A DNA stretch of 64,000 nt from Bdellovibrio sp. ZAP7 (GCF_006874645.1 NZ_CP030082.1:1550001-1614000); one strand, 5' to 3'. Shown: positions 17,391-27,508, counted from the stretch's first letter. Made by a program: numbers and translations. Notes: generated from the sequence alone by a model not told the origin.

Positions 17391-17798
17391 ATGAACGAAA
17401 TGTTTCGCCAAATCTCAAATAAAATTTCTCATTGGGTTGGAACACCGGCGGCCTTTGCCGTCGCGGTTCTGGGTATTGTTGCGTGGGCGATGTGTGGCCC
17501 GCTCTTTCATTTTTCAGATACCTGGCAGTTGGTGATAAACACGACAACCACGATCATCACTTTTCTTATGGTGTTCTTGATTCAAAACACGCAAAATCGG
17601 GATGCACGGGCCATCCACTTAAAGTTGGATGAATTGATTCGCGCCAACACCGGGGCTCGCAATTCATTGATTGATCTGGAAGAGATGTCTGATGAACTTT
17701 TAGATCAAGTACACGAAGACTTTAAAGCCTCGCACGAAAACATTACGTCTATAATTGAAGAAATCGAAAAGCAGAAAGAAAAGAGAACCAAGGACTAA
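17391..17798 (+). CDS. Low-affinity iron permease-like small membrane protein
   Basis: The 135-residue protein has two membrane helices (about 18-35 and 45-63) and a charged helical tail. The segments WVGTPAAF, WQLVINTTTTIITFLMVFLIQN and RDARAIHLKLDELIRA match the short bacterial members of the low-affinity iron permease family (PF04120). Iron transport has not been shown for these short forms, so the name is only a family label. Its stop interlocks by 4 bp with the convergent gene. Confidence 0.87.
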   Translation: MNEMFRQISNKISHWVGTPAAFAVAVLGIVAWAMCGPLFHFSDTWQLVINTTTTIITFLMVFLIQNTQNRDARAIHLKLDELIRANTGARNSLIDLEEMSDELLDQVHEDFKASHENITSIIEEIEKQKEKRTKD

Positions 17799-18319
17799 TG
17801 TTCCTTGTAGATCTTTTGATGATCCAAAGCCCAACGATATAAAGAATCCGGAGACAATCCCGGCGTGCCATCAAGGTCCCAGTAATTTTTGGGCCATACT
17901 TTTTTATTAAACATCATCGGGTGAGTCGGAATATTCAAAAGCTTGCCGATGATTTCAGAGCAGTACATCGCACTGTCATCCCAGGAGTACCAAAAATCAA
18001 AAGGCAAACCCAAATACGGGGTGATCTGCCGGGCATTCAATTCAGGCGTGACTTCGACGATTGCCGTAATGGTGCCGTGCTGGTTTAAGCGCTCTTCGCT
18101 AATCACCGCGACGCCTTCACCAGGATAAGCATTCAGCCAAAGGGGAGCGATATCATCGAATTGAATGGCTGTGTGAGAGAAGCGAGCGCCCGGCTCGTAT
18201 TCAACTCGCTCGCCGCGAGAATTAAAAGTTTCCAGGAAAGCGATGCGCGTAACAGCCTCAGCAGGAAGCTGCGATAAAAGAGTGAAAAATAGTAGGGCTA
18301 AACGGATTCCCAAGCGCAT
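17795..18319 (-). CDS. Secreted permuted-papain-like (YiiX/NlpC-type) putative hydrolase
   Basis: The 174-residue protein has a signal peptide (MRLGIRLALLFFTLL to AEA). Histidine in RFSHTAIQF precedes a later cysteine in AMYCSEII. That His-before-Cys order and the C-S-E triplet fit permuted papain-like (NlpC/P60 superfamily, YiiX/YebB-like) enzymes, which often cleave peptides or lipid amides. The substrate is unknown. I chose ATG 18319 because it yields the signal peptide; AAAGGAGG lies 12 nt upstream, a slightly long spacing. Its stop overlaps the iron-permease-like gene by 4 bp. Confidence 0.82.
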   Translation of the reverse strand: MRLGIRLALLFFTLLSQLPAEAVTRIAFLETFNSRGERVEYEPGARFSHTAIQFDDIAPLWLNAYPGEGVAVISEERLNQHGTITAIVEVTPELNARQITPYLGLPFDFWYSWDDSAMYCSEIIGKLLNIPTHPMMFNKKVWPKNYWDLDGTPGLSPDSLYRWALDHQKIYKEH

Positions 18320-18443
18320 GGGAGGGGTTGTCCTCCTTTGGGATGTGCCAGTCAAAATATTTCTGTTTGAAAAGTTAACGTGATCATTGTGTAGACCCCG
18401 GGGCCTTGCTATTTTTAACTGAGAATGCCGCATGGAGGCTGTC

Positions 18444-19151
18444 GTGAATAAAAATCAATCAACACCCCTCGTGTGCCTGCACGGGTTTCTATGTGATCCA
18501 CGACTGTGGCAAGACGTTAAGGTTATCCATGCTTATCCAGGGCCGGTGCATCTCATTGACTTTAAATTCTGTAAAACTCTGGAAGACATGCTCGGGCAAA
18601 TCGAAAGTCTGGCAGAGCCGCGCTTTCATCTGATCGGCTTTTCCATGGGTGGGTATATCGCGGAACTTTTTGCGACCAGATTTCCAGAGCGCATTGAGAC
18701 TCTGACTTTGATTGCCGCTAACGTGGGTGCCTTAAGCGAAAGAGACATCTCCACTCGCATGAAAATGGCCGAGATGCTTTTAAAGGTGCAGTACAAAGGC
18801 ATGTCAGAAAAAGAAGTTTCTAAATTCATTCACCCCGAATCAGCAAAAAATCCCCGCGTCGTGCAGGCGATCATTGAAATGAGTCGCGCCTATACATCCG
18901 CGATGTATGTGAACCAAATGCGGGCGACTTTGCACCGTGAAGATCTCACGGTAGCTCTGAATGCGCTTGATTTTCCTATCTCTATTATTGCAGGCAGGGA
19001 AGACCGCGTCGTTTCCTATCACTCCCTTAAAAAATTTCACGAAGCGATCTCGCGCTCGGACTTTCAGGTGATAGAGGAGAGTGGACATTACCTGCCACTG
19101 GAGAAACCCGATGATGTTGGTCGAGCTGTATTGCGAGTAATTTCTAGATAG
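18444..19151 (+). CDS. Alpha/beta-hydrolase fold protein
   Basis: The 235-residue hydrolase has an oxyanion HGFLCDP segment near the start, the nucleophile elbow GFSMGG, the acid in AGREDRVV and the catalytic His in ESGHYLPLEKP. It resembles short-chain esterase/MenH-like cytosolic hydrolases; substrate unknown. I chose GTG 18444 because GGAGG (18434-18438) lies 5 nt before it, while an ATG at 18432 overlaps this site. It is divergent from the papain-like gene. Confidence 0.87.
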   Translation: MNKNQSTPLVCLHGFLCDPRLWQDVKVIHAYPGPVHLIDFKFCKTLEDMLGQIESLAEPRFHLIGFSMGGYIAELFATRFPERIETLTLIAANVGALSERDISTRMKMAEMLLKVQYKGMSEKEVSKFIHPESAKNPRVVQAIIEMSRAYTSAMYVNQMRATLHREDLTVALNALDFPISIIAGREDRVVSYHSLKKFHEAISRSDFQVIEESGHYLPLEKPDDVGRAVLRVISR

Positions 19152-19241
19152 CTCTTTTCGAATCGCAATAAATCGGGACCAAAGAAGGCATCATATTTAG
19201 GACATTTGAATATCTGACAAAGACCGCGTAGCATTTTTTGT

Positions 19242-19919
19242 ATGACAACAATCAAATCAATGTGCGCGCTCGCCATCCTTTTGCTTTCTGCAAACCAATC
19301 CTTTGCTGCCAATGAAATACCTGTGAACGGAAGGCTGTTCATCGGGTCCACCGCCGTATCACCGTCGGATCTAAATACTTCGCTTGAATCGCAAAGTATG
19401 AAGAAGGTTGAAAACATCACTCAGTATGGGGTTGAAATCGTTTATCCCGCGTTTCGTTATTTGGATGTGGGGATTCGTTATACTCACAGAACATTAAGCA
19501 ACGATGAAAACCCATCGAACACGAGTACAGATTATTGGGCCAAGCTTGATCAAGACACCTACATGTTTCTGGCCAGATTCCCTTTTCTAAAAACCGACAT
19601 CGTAAGGCTTGATGCCTTTGCGGGAGCCGGGGGGAGTAACACGACTTACACGATTAAATCTGCTACCGAAGATGGTTCTTTGACGAAAAAAGCCAGTGGG
19701 TCCTTCTTTGCCACGCCATACGCGGCCGCAGGAGCCTCTGTGGCTGTGGGTTTCAAGTGGATTTACTTCGTGATGGAGTTAGGTATGGAAAGCAATAAGC
19801 CTGATTCTTTCGATCGTGCCGGAACCGTCAGCAGCAATATTAATAATATCGATCTTTCGGGTTCCTATTTGACGATCGGAATTCTATTCACCGGAGTTCC
19901 TGGTACTCTTGGAAAATAA
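19242..19919 (+). CDS. Outer-membrane beta-barrel-like secreted protein
   Basis: The 225-residue protein has a signal peptide ending SFAAN (cleavage near residue 22). Alternating polar/hydrophobic strands follow: VEIVYPAFRYLDVGIRYTHR, and segments with Gly/aromatic alternation such as YAAAGASVAVGFKWIYFVMELG. This suits a small eight-stranded outer-membrane barrel, though the last residue is not the usual terminal Phe. No named family is recognised. It stands alone before the tRNA genes, with no clear Shine-Dalgarno. Confidence 0.78.
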   Translation: MTTIKSMCALAILLLSANQSFAANEIPVNGRLFIGSTAVSPSDLNTSLESQSMKKVENITQYGVEIVYPAFRYLDVGIRYTHRTLSNDENPSNTSTDYWAKLDQDTYMFLARFPFLKTDIVRLDAFAGAGGSNTTYTIKSATEDGSLTKKASGSFFATPYAAAGASVAVGFKWIYFVMELGMESNKPDSFDRAGTVSSNINNIDLSGSYLTIGILFTGVPGTLGK

Positions 19920-20090
19920 TTCTGCTAAATTTTCGGCTCGCAGTGAAAACATTGCCTAATTTTTCATCTTTTTAGGGAATGATATTGCGAGCTTAGCTAT
20001 ATTCCGCGCGGCTTTGCTGAGATCTTGTGCAAACTCTCGCCGCACCCCAAAAAACTCTTAAATATTTTTAAAATACTGCAAGATTTCGTA

Positions 20091-20119
20091 TTGACTTTAA
20101 CCCCCGCTTAGAACAAATT
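20091..20119 (+). promoter_or_regulatory. Candidate promoter of the tRNA-Lys/tRNA-Glu pair
   Basis: TTGACT (20091-20096) is a strong -35 element. A 17-nt spacer leads to CAAATT (20114-20119), a weak -10. The position, 22 bp before tRNA-Lys, suits a stable-RNA promoter. The -10 may lie one base away. Confidence 0.4.
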
Positions 20120-20141
20120 AGCACTTCCTCAAACGGACAGT

Positions 20142-20217
20142 GGTTCGCTAGCTCAGCTGGTAGAGCACTTCACTTTTAATGAAGGGGTCGATGGTTCGAA
20201 TCCATCGCGAGCCACCA
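20142..20217 (+). tRNA. tRNA-Lys (anticodon TTT)
   Basis: All arms fold: the acceptor GGTTCGC pairs with GCGAGCC, the D-arm is GCTC/GAGC, the anticodon stem is CTTCA/TGAAG around loop CTTTTAA, and the T-arm is GATGG/CCATC around TTCGAAT. The 3' CCA is encoded (20215-20217). Length is 76 nt. Confidence 0.97.
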
Positions 20218-20244
20218 TTTTTTGTTCATTTGATTTCCCTGTAC

Positions 20245-20320
20245 GTTCCCATCGTCTAGGGGCCTAGGACACCTCCCTTTCACGGAGGATACAGGGGTTC
20301 AAATCCCCTTGGGAACGCCA
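20245..20320 (+). tRNA. tRNA-Glu (anticodon TTC)
   Basis: The acceptor GTTCCCA pairs with TGGGAAC, the anticodon stem is CCTCC/GGAGG around loop CTTTCAC, and the T-arm is AGGGG/CCCCT around TTCAAAT. The discriminator is G and CCA is encoded. It lies 27 bp after tRNA-Lys, so they are probably one transcript. Confidence 0.97.
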
Positions 20321-20405
20321 ACTTTTCTCACTCATCATGCTTCGCTTTCGCTTCGCCTGATTTCGAAAAGTTCCTGATTCACTTCGGCTCCGCCGAAGTA
20401 GTATT

Positions 20406-20433
20406 AAAACCGATCTGATGATCGGTTTTTTTA
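20406..20433 (+). terminator. Rho-independent terminator of the tRNA transcript
   Basis: The stem AAAACCGATC / GATCGGTTTT with a TGAT loop is followed by further T residues. A second small hairpin (ACTTCGGC / GCCGAAGT) lies just before it at 20381-20399. Confidence 0.8.
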
Positions 20434-20517
20434 TTTTCTGCATCTGGTTTTCAAAGACCAACCTTGCATAGACAATGAATTTCATCTGAATAGAATGTTC
20501 TTAGCAAAGGACGTGTC

Positions 20518-20988
20518 ATGAAGCTAATAATTCAACTTTTAGTTCTACTAGTTCTCACAACTCCCGCTTTCGCCATCACAGTGGGGGATTCGCTGTCTTC
20601 GTTTAAAATTCAAAACCAATTCGAAGAGCCTGCGGAGTTAAGTTCAGAAACTAGATGGATTCTTTTTAGCAGCGACATGAACGCTGCAAAGATGCTTACA
20701 GAATACTTAAACGAAAACGCATCGAAGCTTGATCTCAGAAAAACATTGATCATCTCCGACATCTCGAAAATGCCGGGTCTTGTTGCCAAGATGTTCGCGA
20801 TTCCAAAAATGAAAAAGTATAATTTCAAATTGGCTTTGGATAGAACCGGGGAGACAACGAAAGACTGGCCCCGTAAAGAGGGTTATCTGGTCATCATCAA
20901 ATTATCAGAGCTAAAAGTGGAATCAGTTGAGGAAGTGAATACGAAAGAAGCCGTCACAAGTTTCTTCACAGAAAAATTCACGAAATAA
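20518..20988 (+). CDS. Periplasmic thioredoxin-fold-like protein without CxxC
   Basis: The 156-residue protein has a signal peptide ending PAFA. The mature part follows a pattern seen in a small proteobacterial family sometimes mislabelled FAD/FMN-containing dehydrogenase: VGDSLSSFKIQNQ, RWILFSSDM, SDISKMPGLVAKMFAIPKMK and RKEGYLVIIKL. The layout resembles a thioredoxin fold, yet no CxxC redox motif is present, so thiol chemistry is unlikely. Function unknown. AAAGGA precedes ATG 20518 and a strong terminator follows. Confidence 0.85.
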   Translation: MKLIIQLLVLLVLTTPAFAITVGDSLSSFKIQNQFEEPAELSSETRWILFSSDMNAAKMLTEYLNENASKLDLRKTLIISDISKMPGLVAKMFAIPKMKKYNFKLALDRTGETTKDWPRKEGYLVIIKLSELKVESVEEVNTKEAVTSFFTEKFTK

Positions 20989-21015
20989 AAAAAGGCCGTT
21001 TTAGACGGCCTTTTT
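20989..21015 (+). terminator. Rho-independent terminator
   Basis: The stem AAAAAGGCCGT / ACGGCCTTTTT encloses TTTAG and starts directly at the stop of the upstream periplasmic protein. The symmetric A/T flanks may also serve the convergent lipoprotein gene. Confidence 0.9.
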
Positions 21016-21038
21016 GGCTTCCAACTATTTTAAATTTC

Positions 21039-21338
21039 TTAATTCTTCTCGCAAGACATTCTTGCGACCTTGCAGAAAGAAATCACTGTCTGATCCTGAC
21101 AGCGTGCGATCGCTTCCTCGCGGGCCTCAGCTTCGCTTTTAGCGGTTGCATAGACACGCTTGCCGTTAGCACCCACCATTGTGCAAGTATAGGTGCCGAC
21201 AAGCTTTGGAGTGTCTCCTGACCAGTCCACTGCCAAGGTGCCTTTTGTATCTGGCTTATTTGGGTCGATGACCTTCATGCCTGCGCAACCCATAAGTAAA
21301 TTAGACAAAATCAAAACAACCAGTGAAGCTTTCACCAT
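21039..21338 (-). CDS. Small lipoprotein of unknown function
   Basis: The 99-residue protein has a lipoprotein signal with lipobox LLMGC at about residue 18. The mature part contains four further cysteines (TCTM, RCQD, SFCKV, SCEKN), suggesting two disulfide bonds, and a short helix KSEAEAREEAIARC. No family recognised. It lies alone between two terminators. Confidence 0.8.
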   Translation of the reverse strand: MVKASLVVLILSNLLMGCAGMKVIDPNKPDTKGTLAVDWSGDTPKLVGTYTCTMVGANGKRVYATAKSEAEAREEAIARCQDQTVISFCKVARMSCEKN

Positions 21339-21456
21339 TCCGTGCCCCTTAATCCATTATTGGCGTGAAGTCCTAAGTATAGGGGAGTCTGACGGGCATC
21401 TCAAATGAAACGGCCCTGGATCCAGGGAAGGAATTTTATTGAGACAGTTATATAAA

Positions 21457-21483
21457 AAAAGCCCACTTTTAAGATGGGCTTTT
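21457..21483 (-). terminator. Terminator of purA
   Basis: On the minus strand the stem AAAAGCCCA / TGGGCTTTT encloses nine bases and is followed by a run of T. It lies 24 bp past the purA stop. Confidence 0.88.
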
Positions 21484-21506
21484 GTATTTATAATTTTAAA
21501 TAAACT

Positions 21507-22817
<1,311 letters not shown>

Positions 22818-22880
22818 TCAAAAGCGCGATGAGCGCCCGGGACATGACGATAGGAAGCCGGGGTTTAAATGTCAAATTTT

Positions 22881-23864
22881 CTATTTGTCAAAAGGCGTAG
22901 CTCCGTACCAAGGCGCTCTTGGCGGGAGAGTGTCAGAAGTGCTTCCATCCACGAAAAAGGCCATCAGCTTATTTGCTGCAACCTGACTCGCTTTAAAGAA
23001 AGCATCTTCCGTATTTGCTCCAATGTGCGGAGTTACCACCACATTCGGGTAACCCAGTAAATTGGATGTCTTAGAAAGAGGCTCCTTCTCGAATACATCC
23101 AGGCCCACGGAACGCAACCATCCGTTTCCTAAAGCCTCACAGAGGTCATTTTCGTTAATAACTGATCCGCGAGAGGTGTTTACTAGAATAATGCCGCGGT
23201 GAATGTATTCAAAGTGTGAACGGTCGAGCATGTGCTCGGTTTCCAAAGTTTTTGGAACGTGAAAACTTATAACATCTGCTGACTTCAAAACTTCTTCGTA
23301 GCTTAAACGCGGGATGTTTAAACGTTCAAAGTTTTCATCAGCGGCATAGGGATCGAAAGCCACAACATTCATGCCGAAAGCTTGAGCAAGCTCTGCAACG
23401 CGGGAGCCAATGCGACCCAAACCGATAATTCCATAAGTGCGACCGGAAAGTTCAATGCCCGTGATCAAATCACGCTTCCATTCGCCATCTTTGACCATTT
23501 TTTGAGCAGGCATAAGGTTGTTCACGCATGCAAGCACCAAGCCCCAAGTCAGTTGCGCCGCTGATTGAACGTTCGCAGTGGGAGTGTGCATCACTGTGAT
23601 GCCCCATTTTTCGGTGGCCGCTAAATCGATATGATCAAAGCCACTGGTGCAAGTGATGATCAGTTGCAGTTGACGGGCTTTTTGTAAAAGCTCTTCGTTA
23701 ATAACTGTGCGACTGCGAATGATTAAAGCGTGAGCAGAAACCAAATGCTCCAAAGGCAGATGAATGTGACTGTCGCTGCGAATGACTTCGAAGTTTTCAT
23801 TTTGTTGTAAGTAAAGGAAGCTATCTTGAGCAAAGCGATCCGTGATTAAGATTTTTTTCTTCAT
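22881..23864 (-). CDS. D-3-phosphoglycerate dehydrogenase-like 2-hydroxyacid dehydrogenase
   Basis: The 327-residue NAD-dependent dehydrogenase has the nucleotide motif GLGRIGSRV, the catalytic Arg in VNTSRGSVI, the Glu region LDVFEKEPL and the catalytic His in TPHIGANT. It lacks the C-terminal ACT domain of long SerA proteins, as in short forms. I chose ATG 23864 because it overlaps the upstream stop as ATGA, and GGAG lies 8 nt before it. The gene pair with a class V aminotransferase supports a serine-pathway role, but other 2-hydroxyacids remain possible. Symbol serA would be reasonable but is not certain. Confidence 0.92.
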   Translation of the reverse strand: MKKKILITDRFAQDSFLYLQQNENFEVIRSDSHIHLPLEHLVSAHALIIRSRTVINEELLQKARQLQLIITCTSGFDHIDLAATEKWGITVMHTPTANVQSAAQLTWGLVLACVNNLMPAQKMVKDGEWKRDLITGIELSGRTYGIIGLGRIGSRVAELAQAFGMNVVAFDPYAADENFERLNIPRLSYEEVLKSADVISFHVPKTLETEHMLDRSHFEYIHRGIILVNTSRGSVINENDLCEALGNGWLRSVGLDVFEKEPLSKTSNLLGYPNVVVTPHIGANTEDAFFKASQVAANKLMAFFVDGSTSDTLPPRAPWYGATPFDK

Positions 23865-25027
23865 GGATTTTGCTCCAACCATTGTCTGCCTTCATCCACC
23901 ACGACGGAAATTTGTTCTAGCGTCAAAGAACCTGGATCGAACTTACGTAAAACCTGTCCCAAATTGTCGATCAGTTTCAAAAGCTCCTGATCTTGAATAT
24001 ATCCCATATGACCCACGCGAATGATTTTACCTTTGGCTTGATCCTGGCCGCCCATAATCGTGATGTTGTGGGATTGCTCAAGCTCCAAGCGAATTTTTTG
24101 ACCGTCCATCGTTTGTGGAACGACCAGAGCCGTCACCGAATCACTCGGAGATTTTGCATACAGAGTGAAACCCAATTTCTGAGCGAAAATACGCGTAAAC
24201 TCAGCTCGGCGGTGAATGGTGTGGAACAAGCTTTCCAAGCCTTGCTTGTTGATCAAATTTAAAACCACATCCAAAGCGCGAGTGATCGCCACGTTCGAAG
24301 AAAAGAAAGTTTCGCCGGCAGCGTTGGCTTTCTTTTCCTTACGCACGTCATAGTAAAATCTTGGGCATTTGGCGGAATCAAAATAGCCTTGTGCTTTTTT
24401 AGAAAAAGAAATGAAGGCCATGCCTGTTGGAAGCATAAAGGCTTTTTGTGAGCCTGCGACTAAGCCGTCAATTTTCCATGCATCCATCGGCAGGGGATAT
24501 GCTCCCAAAGCCGTGATCGCATCCACCAGGAACAGAGTTTCAGAATACTGGGAAACGATTTCAGAAATTTCTTTGATCGGGTGAGCGACAGCAGTCGAGG
24601 TTTCGCAGGCCTGGCACAGAACCGCACGAGTTTCTGGGAAACGTTTCAAATGATCGGCGACGGATTCAGGCTTCACAGCCTCGCCCCAGGGAACATTGAT
24701 GATGGAAACTTCGGCGCCAAATGTTTTCGCCATTTCCGCCCAACGCTCTCCGAACTTTCCAGAGACGATTGCCAATATTTTATCACCCGGAGAGATCACA
24801 TTGACAAGCAACGCTTCCATGCCGCCAGAACCGGTGCAGCTTAAAAGATAAACATCTTCTTTCGTTTGGAAAACTTGGCGAATGCCCTCTAAAATGCGCT
24901 TTAAAATCACGTCAAATTCAGGTGTGCGATGATGAATCATCGGCAATGCCAAGGCTTTACGCACCTCAGGATGAAGGTTTACGGGGCCCGGTGCTAACAA
25001 GCTGTATTCATCATTGAAAGTAGTCAT
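23861..25027 (-). CDS. Class V aminotransferase (serine-glyoxylate / alanine-glyoxylate type)
   Basis: The 388-residue PLP enzyme has LAPGPVNLHPEV at the N-terminus, CTGSGGMEA for phosphate binding, and the Schiff-base lysine in AGSQKAFMLP. This matches alanine-glyoxylate/serine-pyruvate aminotransferases; some relatives act as phosphoserine aminotransferase. It overlaps the dehydrogenase start by 4 bp (ATGA), so the two are co-translated and could supply serine together. AAGGAAG precedes ATG 25027. The promoter must lie in the 44-bp gap shared with divergent lptE. Confidence 0.92.
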   Translation of the reverse strand: MTTFNDEYSLLAPGPVNLHPEVRKALALPMIHHRTPEFDVILKRILEGIRQVFQTKEDVYLLSCTGSGGMEALLVNVISPGDKILAIVSGKFGERWAEMAKTFGAEVSIINVPWGEAVKPESVADHLKRFPETRAVLCQACETSTAVAHPIKEISEIVSQYSETLFLVDAITALGAYPLPMDAWKIDGLVAGSQKAFMLPTGMAFISFSKKAQGYFDSAKCPRFYYDVRKEKKANAAGETFFSSNVAITRALDVVLNLINKQGLESLFHTIHRRAEFTRIFAQKLGFTLYAKSPSDSVTALVVPQTMDGQKIRLELEQSHNITIMGGQDQAKGKIIRVGHMGYIQDQELLKLIDNLGQVLRKFDPGSLTLEQISVVVDEGRQWLEQNP

Positions 25028-25071
25028 TTTTCTTCCTTGATCTCTTCCTTAATTTATACTCAACTGGGTCG

Positions 25072-25662
25072 GTGGACGCAATATTTAAAGGCTCTCGCAG
25101 CATTCTGATTCTCTCTCTACTTTGCCTACAGCTTCTTTCGGGTTGTGCTTATCATTTGGGTGTGGCCAGCAGAACAATTCCAGGCGGGTACAAACAGATT
25201 TCCGTTCCAGTTTTTAAAAATAAATCTCAAGAGCCGGGACTTGAAGTTGCGTTCACCAATGGTTTGATTCACGAATTTCAACGCTCTCGTGTGGCACGTG
25301 TTGTGGACAACTCACTTTCAGAAGTGGCTGTGATGGGAACCATCGACAGTGTCAGTTATTTGCCAGGTGCAAAACGTGTCGCCGGTGACTCTTCGACTTT
25401 TCTTCCTAAAGGAACTGTTATCGCGTCAGAATATCGTATTCTTCTGACAGTAACTGTCAAAGTTGTGAGACAAGCTGACGGCACGCAGTTGTGGGCGGGA
25501 AGCTTTACGGGGGAGCGTACTTATGCAGCACCTCAGGTAACGCTTGCTGGCGTAAACTCGGTGGATCCTCTTTACAATCTCTCAGCCCGAAGGCAAAACA
25601 TTGACCTTATGGCGAACGATCTCATGCTTGAAGCTCACGATCGTATTACAGAGAATTTTTAG
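25072..25662 (+). CDS. lptE: LPS-assembly lipoprotein LptE-like
   Basis: The 196-residue lipoprotein has lipobox LLSGC at about residue 25, followed directly by AYHLGV, the usual LptE/RlpB opening. The mature part matches the family pattern: ISVPVFKNKSQEPGLEVAFTNGL and a late DLMLEAHDRITENF helix. LptE plugs LptD in the outer-membrane LPS translocon. The start is GTG 25072; no Shine-Dalgarno is visible, and TATACT at 25055-25060 would start transcription within about 5-7 nt of the GTG, so the message may be leaderless. Linkage to holA (3 bp downstream) matches the lptE-holA order of many proteobacteria. Confidence 0.88.
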   Translation: MDAIFKGSRSILILSLLCLQLLSGCAYHLGVASRTIPGGYKQISVPVFKNKSQEPGLEVAFTNGLIHEFQRSRVARVVDNSLSEVAVMGTIDSVSYLPGAKRVAGDSSTFLPKGTVIASEYRILLTVTVKVVRQADGTQLWAGSFTGERTYAAPQVTLAGVNSVDPLYNLSARRQNIDLMANDLMLEAHDRITENF

Positions 25663-25665
25663 ACG

Positions 25666-26667
25666 ATGGCATTAATTGATTCACAAAAATTTTATAAAGA
25701 CTTGGAAAAGGGAAACCTGGCTCCAATGTACTTCTTATTCGGGGAAGAGCCGTATTTGTTGAATCAAAGTGTCGAGCGTTTCAAATATGCCGTTCTGACC
25801 GAGGGCGCGATCGATTTTAATTATAGCCTGTTTTACGCAAGTGACGCCGACATCGTGCAAGTTCGCGACGCCGTTGAAACTTTGCCGATGATGGCGCCTC
25901 GTCGTTTGGTGATCCTGAAGGAAGCTCAAGAACTGACAGACAAAGAATGGTCGCAATTGGAATCCTTGATCGAGGAGCCAGTGGACAGCACTTGTTTTGT
26001 GATCTTAGCTTCGCGCGTGGATAAGCGTAAAAAACAAATTCGCCAACTTTTGGACAAAGCCGAATGCGTCGAGTTCAAAAAACCTTACGAAAACCAAGTT
26101 CCATCTTGGATCAACTACATCGCTGAAACTTTGGGTTTAAAAATCTCCAACGACGCGATTCACTTGCTGCATAAATTGGTAGGACATCATCTGACTGAAA
26201 TCGAAGCCGAGTTGAAAAAGCTAGGGGAGTTCGTCGAAGGTGCACGCCGTATCGAAGTGCAAGACGTTGCGCAAGTGGTGTCTCGTTCCAAAGAAGAAAG
26301 CGTTTTCGATTTCACCAAAGCTGTTGGTTTGAATGACCGCGTGAAAGCGCTCGAGTACCTGGTTCATCTTTTGGATCAAGGTCAAAATGAAATTGGTATT
26401 ATTTCATTGGTCGCTCGCCATATTCGTATTTTGCTAGCGGTTAAGAAAGGCATGGAAGAAGGCCTGCACGGAGCAAAGCTAGCTCACTATGCGCAGGTTC
26501 CTCCATACTTCCTTGAAAACTACAGCGAACAAGCTCGCCTGTGGACTGCAAAAAAATTAGAGCAGACGATGGTCGTTTTGTCTGAGACTGACAAGGCTCT
26601 AAAATCTTCGCCTCTATCCAGCCACATTTGGCTCGAGAATATGGTCCTAAAAACCTGCACAGCTTAA
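25666..26667 (+). CDS. holA: DNA polymerase III delta subunit
   Basis: The 333-residue protein belongs to the HolA family of clamp-loader delta subunits. Recognisable segments are MYFLFGEEPYLLNQSVE near the start, PMMAPRRLVILKEAQEL, the AAA+ lid and collar regions, and QGQNEIGIISLVARHIRILLAVK. It opens the beta clamp within the clamp loader. It starts 3 bp after lptE and is very likely co-transcribed. Its stop codon is the first three bases of a 126-bp imperfect palindrome. Confidence 0.93.
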   Translation: MALIDSQKFYKDLEKGNLAPMYFLFGEEPYLLNQSVERFKYAVLTEGAIDFNYSLFYASDADIVQVRDAVETLPMMAPRRLVILKEAQELTDKEWSQLESLIEEPVDSTCFVILASRVDKRKKQIRQLLDKAECVEFKKPYENQVPSWINYIAETLGLKISNDAIHLLHKLVGHHLTEIEAELKKLGEFVEGARRIEVQDVAQVVSRSKEESVFDFTKAVGLNDRVKALEYLVHLLDQGQNEIGIISLVARHIRILLAVKKGMEEGLHGAKLAHYAQVPPYFLENYSEQARLWTAKKLEQTMVVLSETDKALKSSPLSSHIWLENMVLKTCTA

Positions 26668-26790
26668 TTTCAGTGAAAAAGGTCCAACTGCTGCGTTGTC
26701 GCGCGGCTTTCTCGCTTCAGCGTGCCTGGGGCACGCTTGCGCTGCGAAAGCCTTCTCCGCCTTGCATTTGGGCCTTTTTGACTGAAATTA
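26665..26790. repeat. 126-bp imperfect palindromic element after holA
   Basis: The two arms, each about 60 bp, are inverted copies with scattered mismatches. The outer arms TAATTTCAGTxAAAAAGGxC match inverted AAGG-type ends, and the centre is CGTGCC-TGG-GGCACG. The left arm begins at the holA stop. The whole could form a very long hairpin and may end transcription, or be a REP-type mobile hairpin. No coding sequence lies in it. Confidence 0.8.
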
Positions 26791-26936
26791 CCTTCATTCT
26801 CATTTTGAGACGTCAATGAGTTAGCTGCAGGGGTGACGTGTTTTGCTCTTCTATCCCGTTTTTCTGTTTATATTCATTCTGATTTAATTCACACGGCATA
26901 GCTCTTGAAATGAAACCTCACTATGTGGAGGTTTCT

Positions 26937-27431
26937 ATGAAACAGGTTATTGCTGCTATCGTTATGGTTTTCTCTGTACCGACAATCTCAATGGCAACGG
27001 CAATGTCTCCGGAAAGATCCAGATGCTGGTCGATGGAAGCATCGTTAGATAGCTATAAGGCCTGGAGTAAATCCTACAGTAAGTTTAAGGCCGAGGAATT
27101 GAACCTTGATGAGACGACGCGATTCTATCTAAAGCAAAAGGCCTTATCAAAGGTTGTGATGTTAACTGAAGACTTTGCTAAGCAAGCTCAAGTGAAAGCG
27201 CCCGTGAATTTAATTACTCAGGCAAAAGATTTGATTAAAGAGACCAAAGCCGGTCACATTCCACAGGCCTCAGCAGTAAAAATTATGACTTCAGGCTTAG
27301 AGCGATTTGAAGAAAAAATGGGTGAGATGATCAATAGAGCTGAAACCGACAATCAAGAGTGTTTCATGAAAGAAAGAGTTATTTATACCGAAAAAGATTC
27401 TGCTGTAAAGTCTTCCAAAGCTGTTAACTAG
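26937..27431 (+). CDS. Secreted helical protein of unknown function
   Basis: The 164-residue protein has a signal peptide (to about residue 20) and a helical, lysine/glutamate-rich mature part with two cysteines (near residues 30 and 142) that may form one disulfide. No family recognised. GGAGG lies 5 nt before ATG 26937; an earlier ATG at 26910 lacks such a site. The stop lies just upstream of the protease-like gene. Confidence 0.8.
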   Translation: MKQVIAAIVMVFSVPTISMATAMSPERSRCWSMEASLDSYKAWSKSYSKFKAEELNLDETTRFYLKQKALSKVVMLTEDFAKQAQVKAPVNLITQAKDLIKETKAGHIPQASAVKIMTSGLERFEEKMGEMINRAETDNQECFMKERVIYTEKDSAVKSSKAVN

Positions 27432-27508
27432 GATCAAAAGTTATTCTGAATTTAAAATTATTCCTTTTATTAATTTCAACAATCGCGGTTTCCCACACGG
27501 AAGCCGCA

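Noticed and set aside
20264-20485. Minus-strand 73-codon frame over tRNA-Glu
   Set aside because: It runs antisense through the tRNA and its terminator, has no ribosome site, and shows the Ser-Gln-Gly-Asp-Leu-Asn-Pro pattern typical of tRNA antisense reads.
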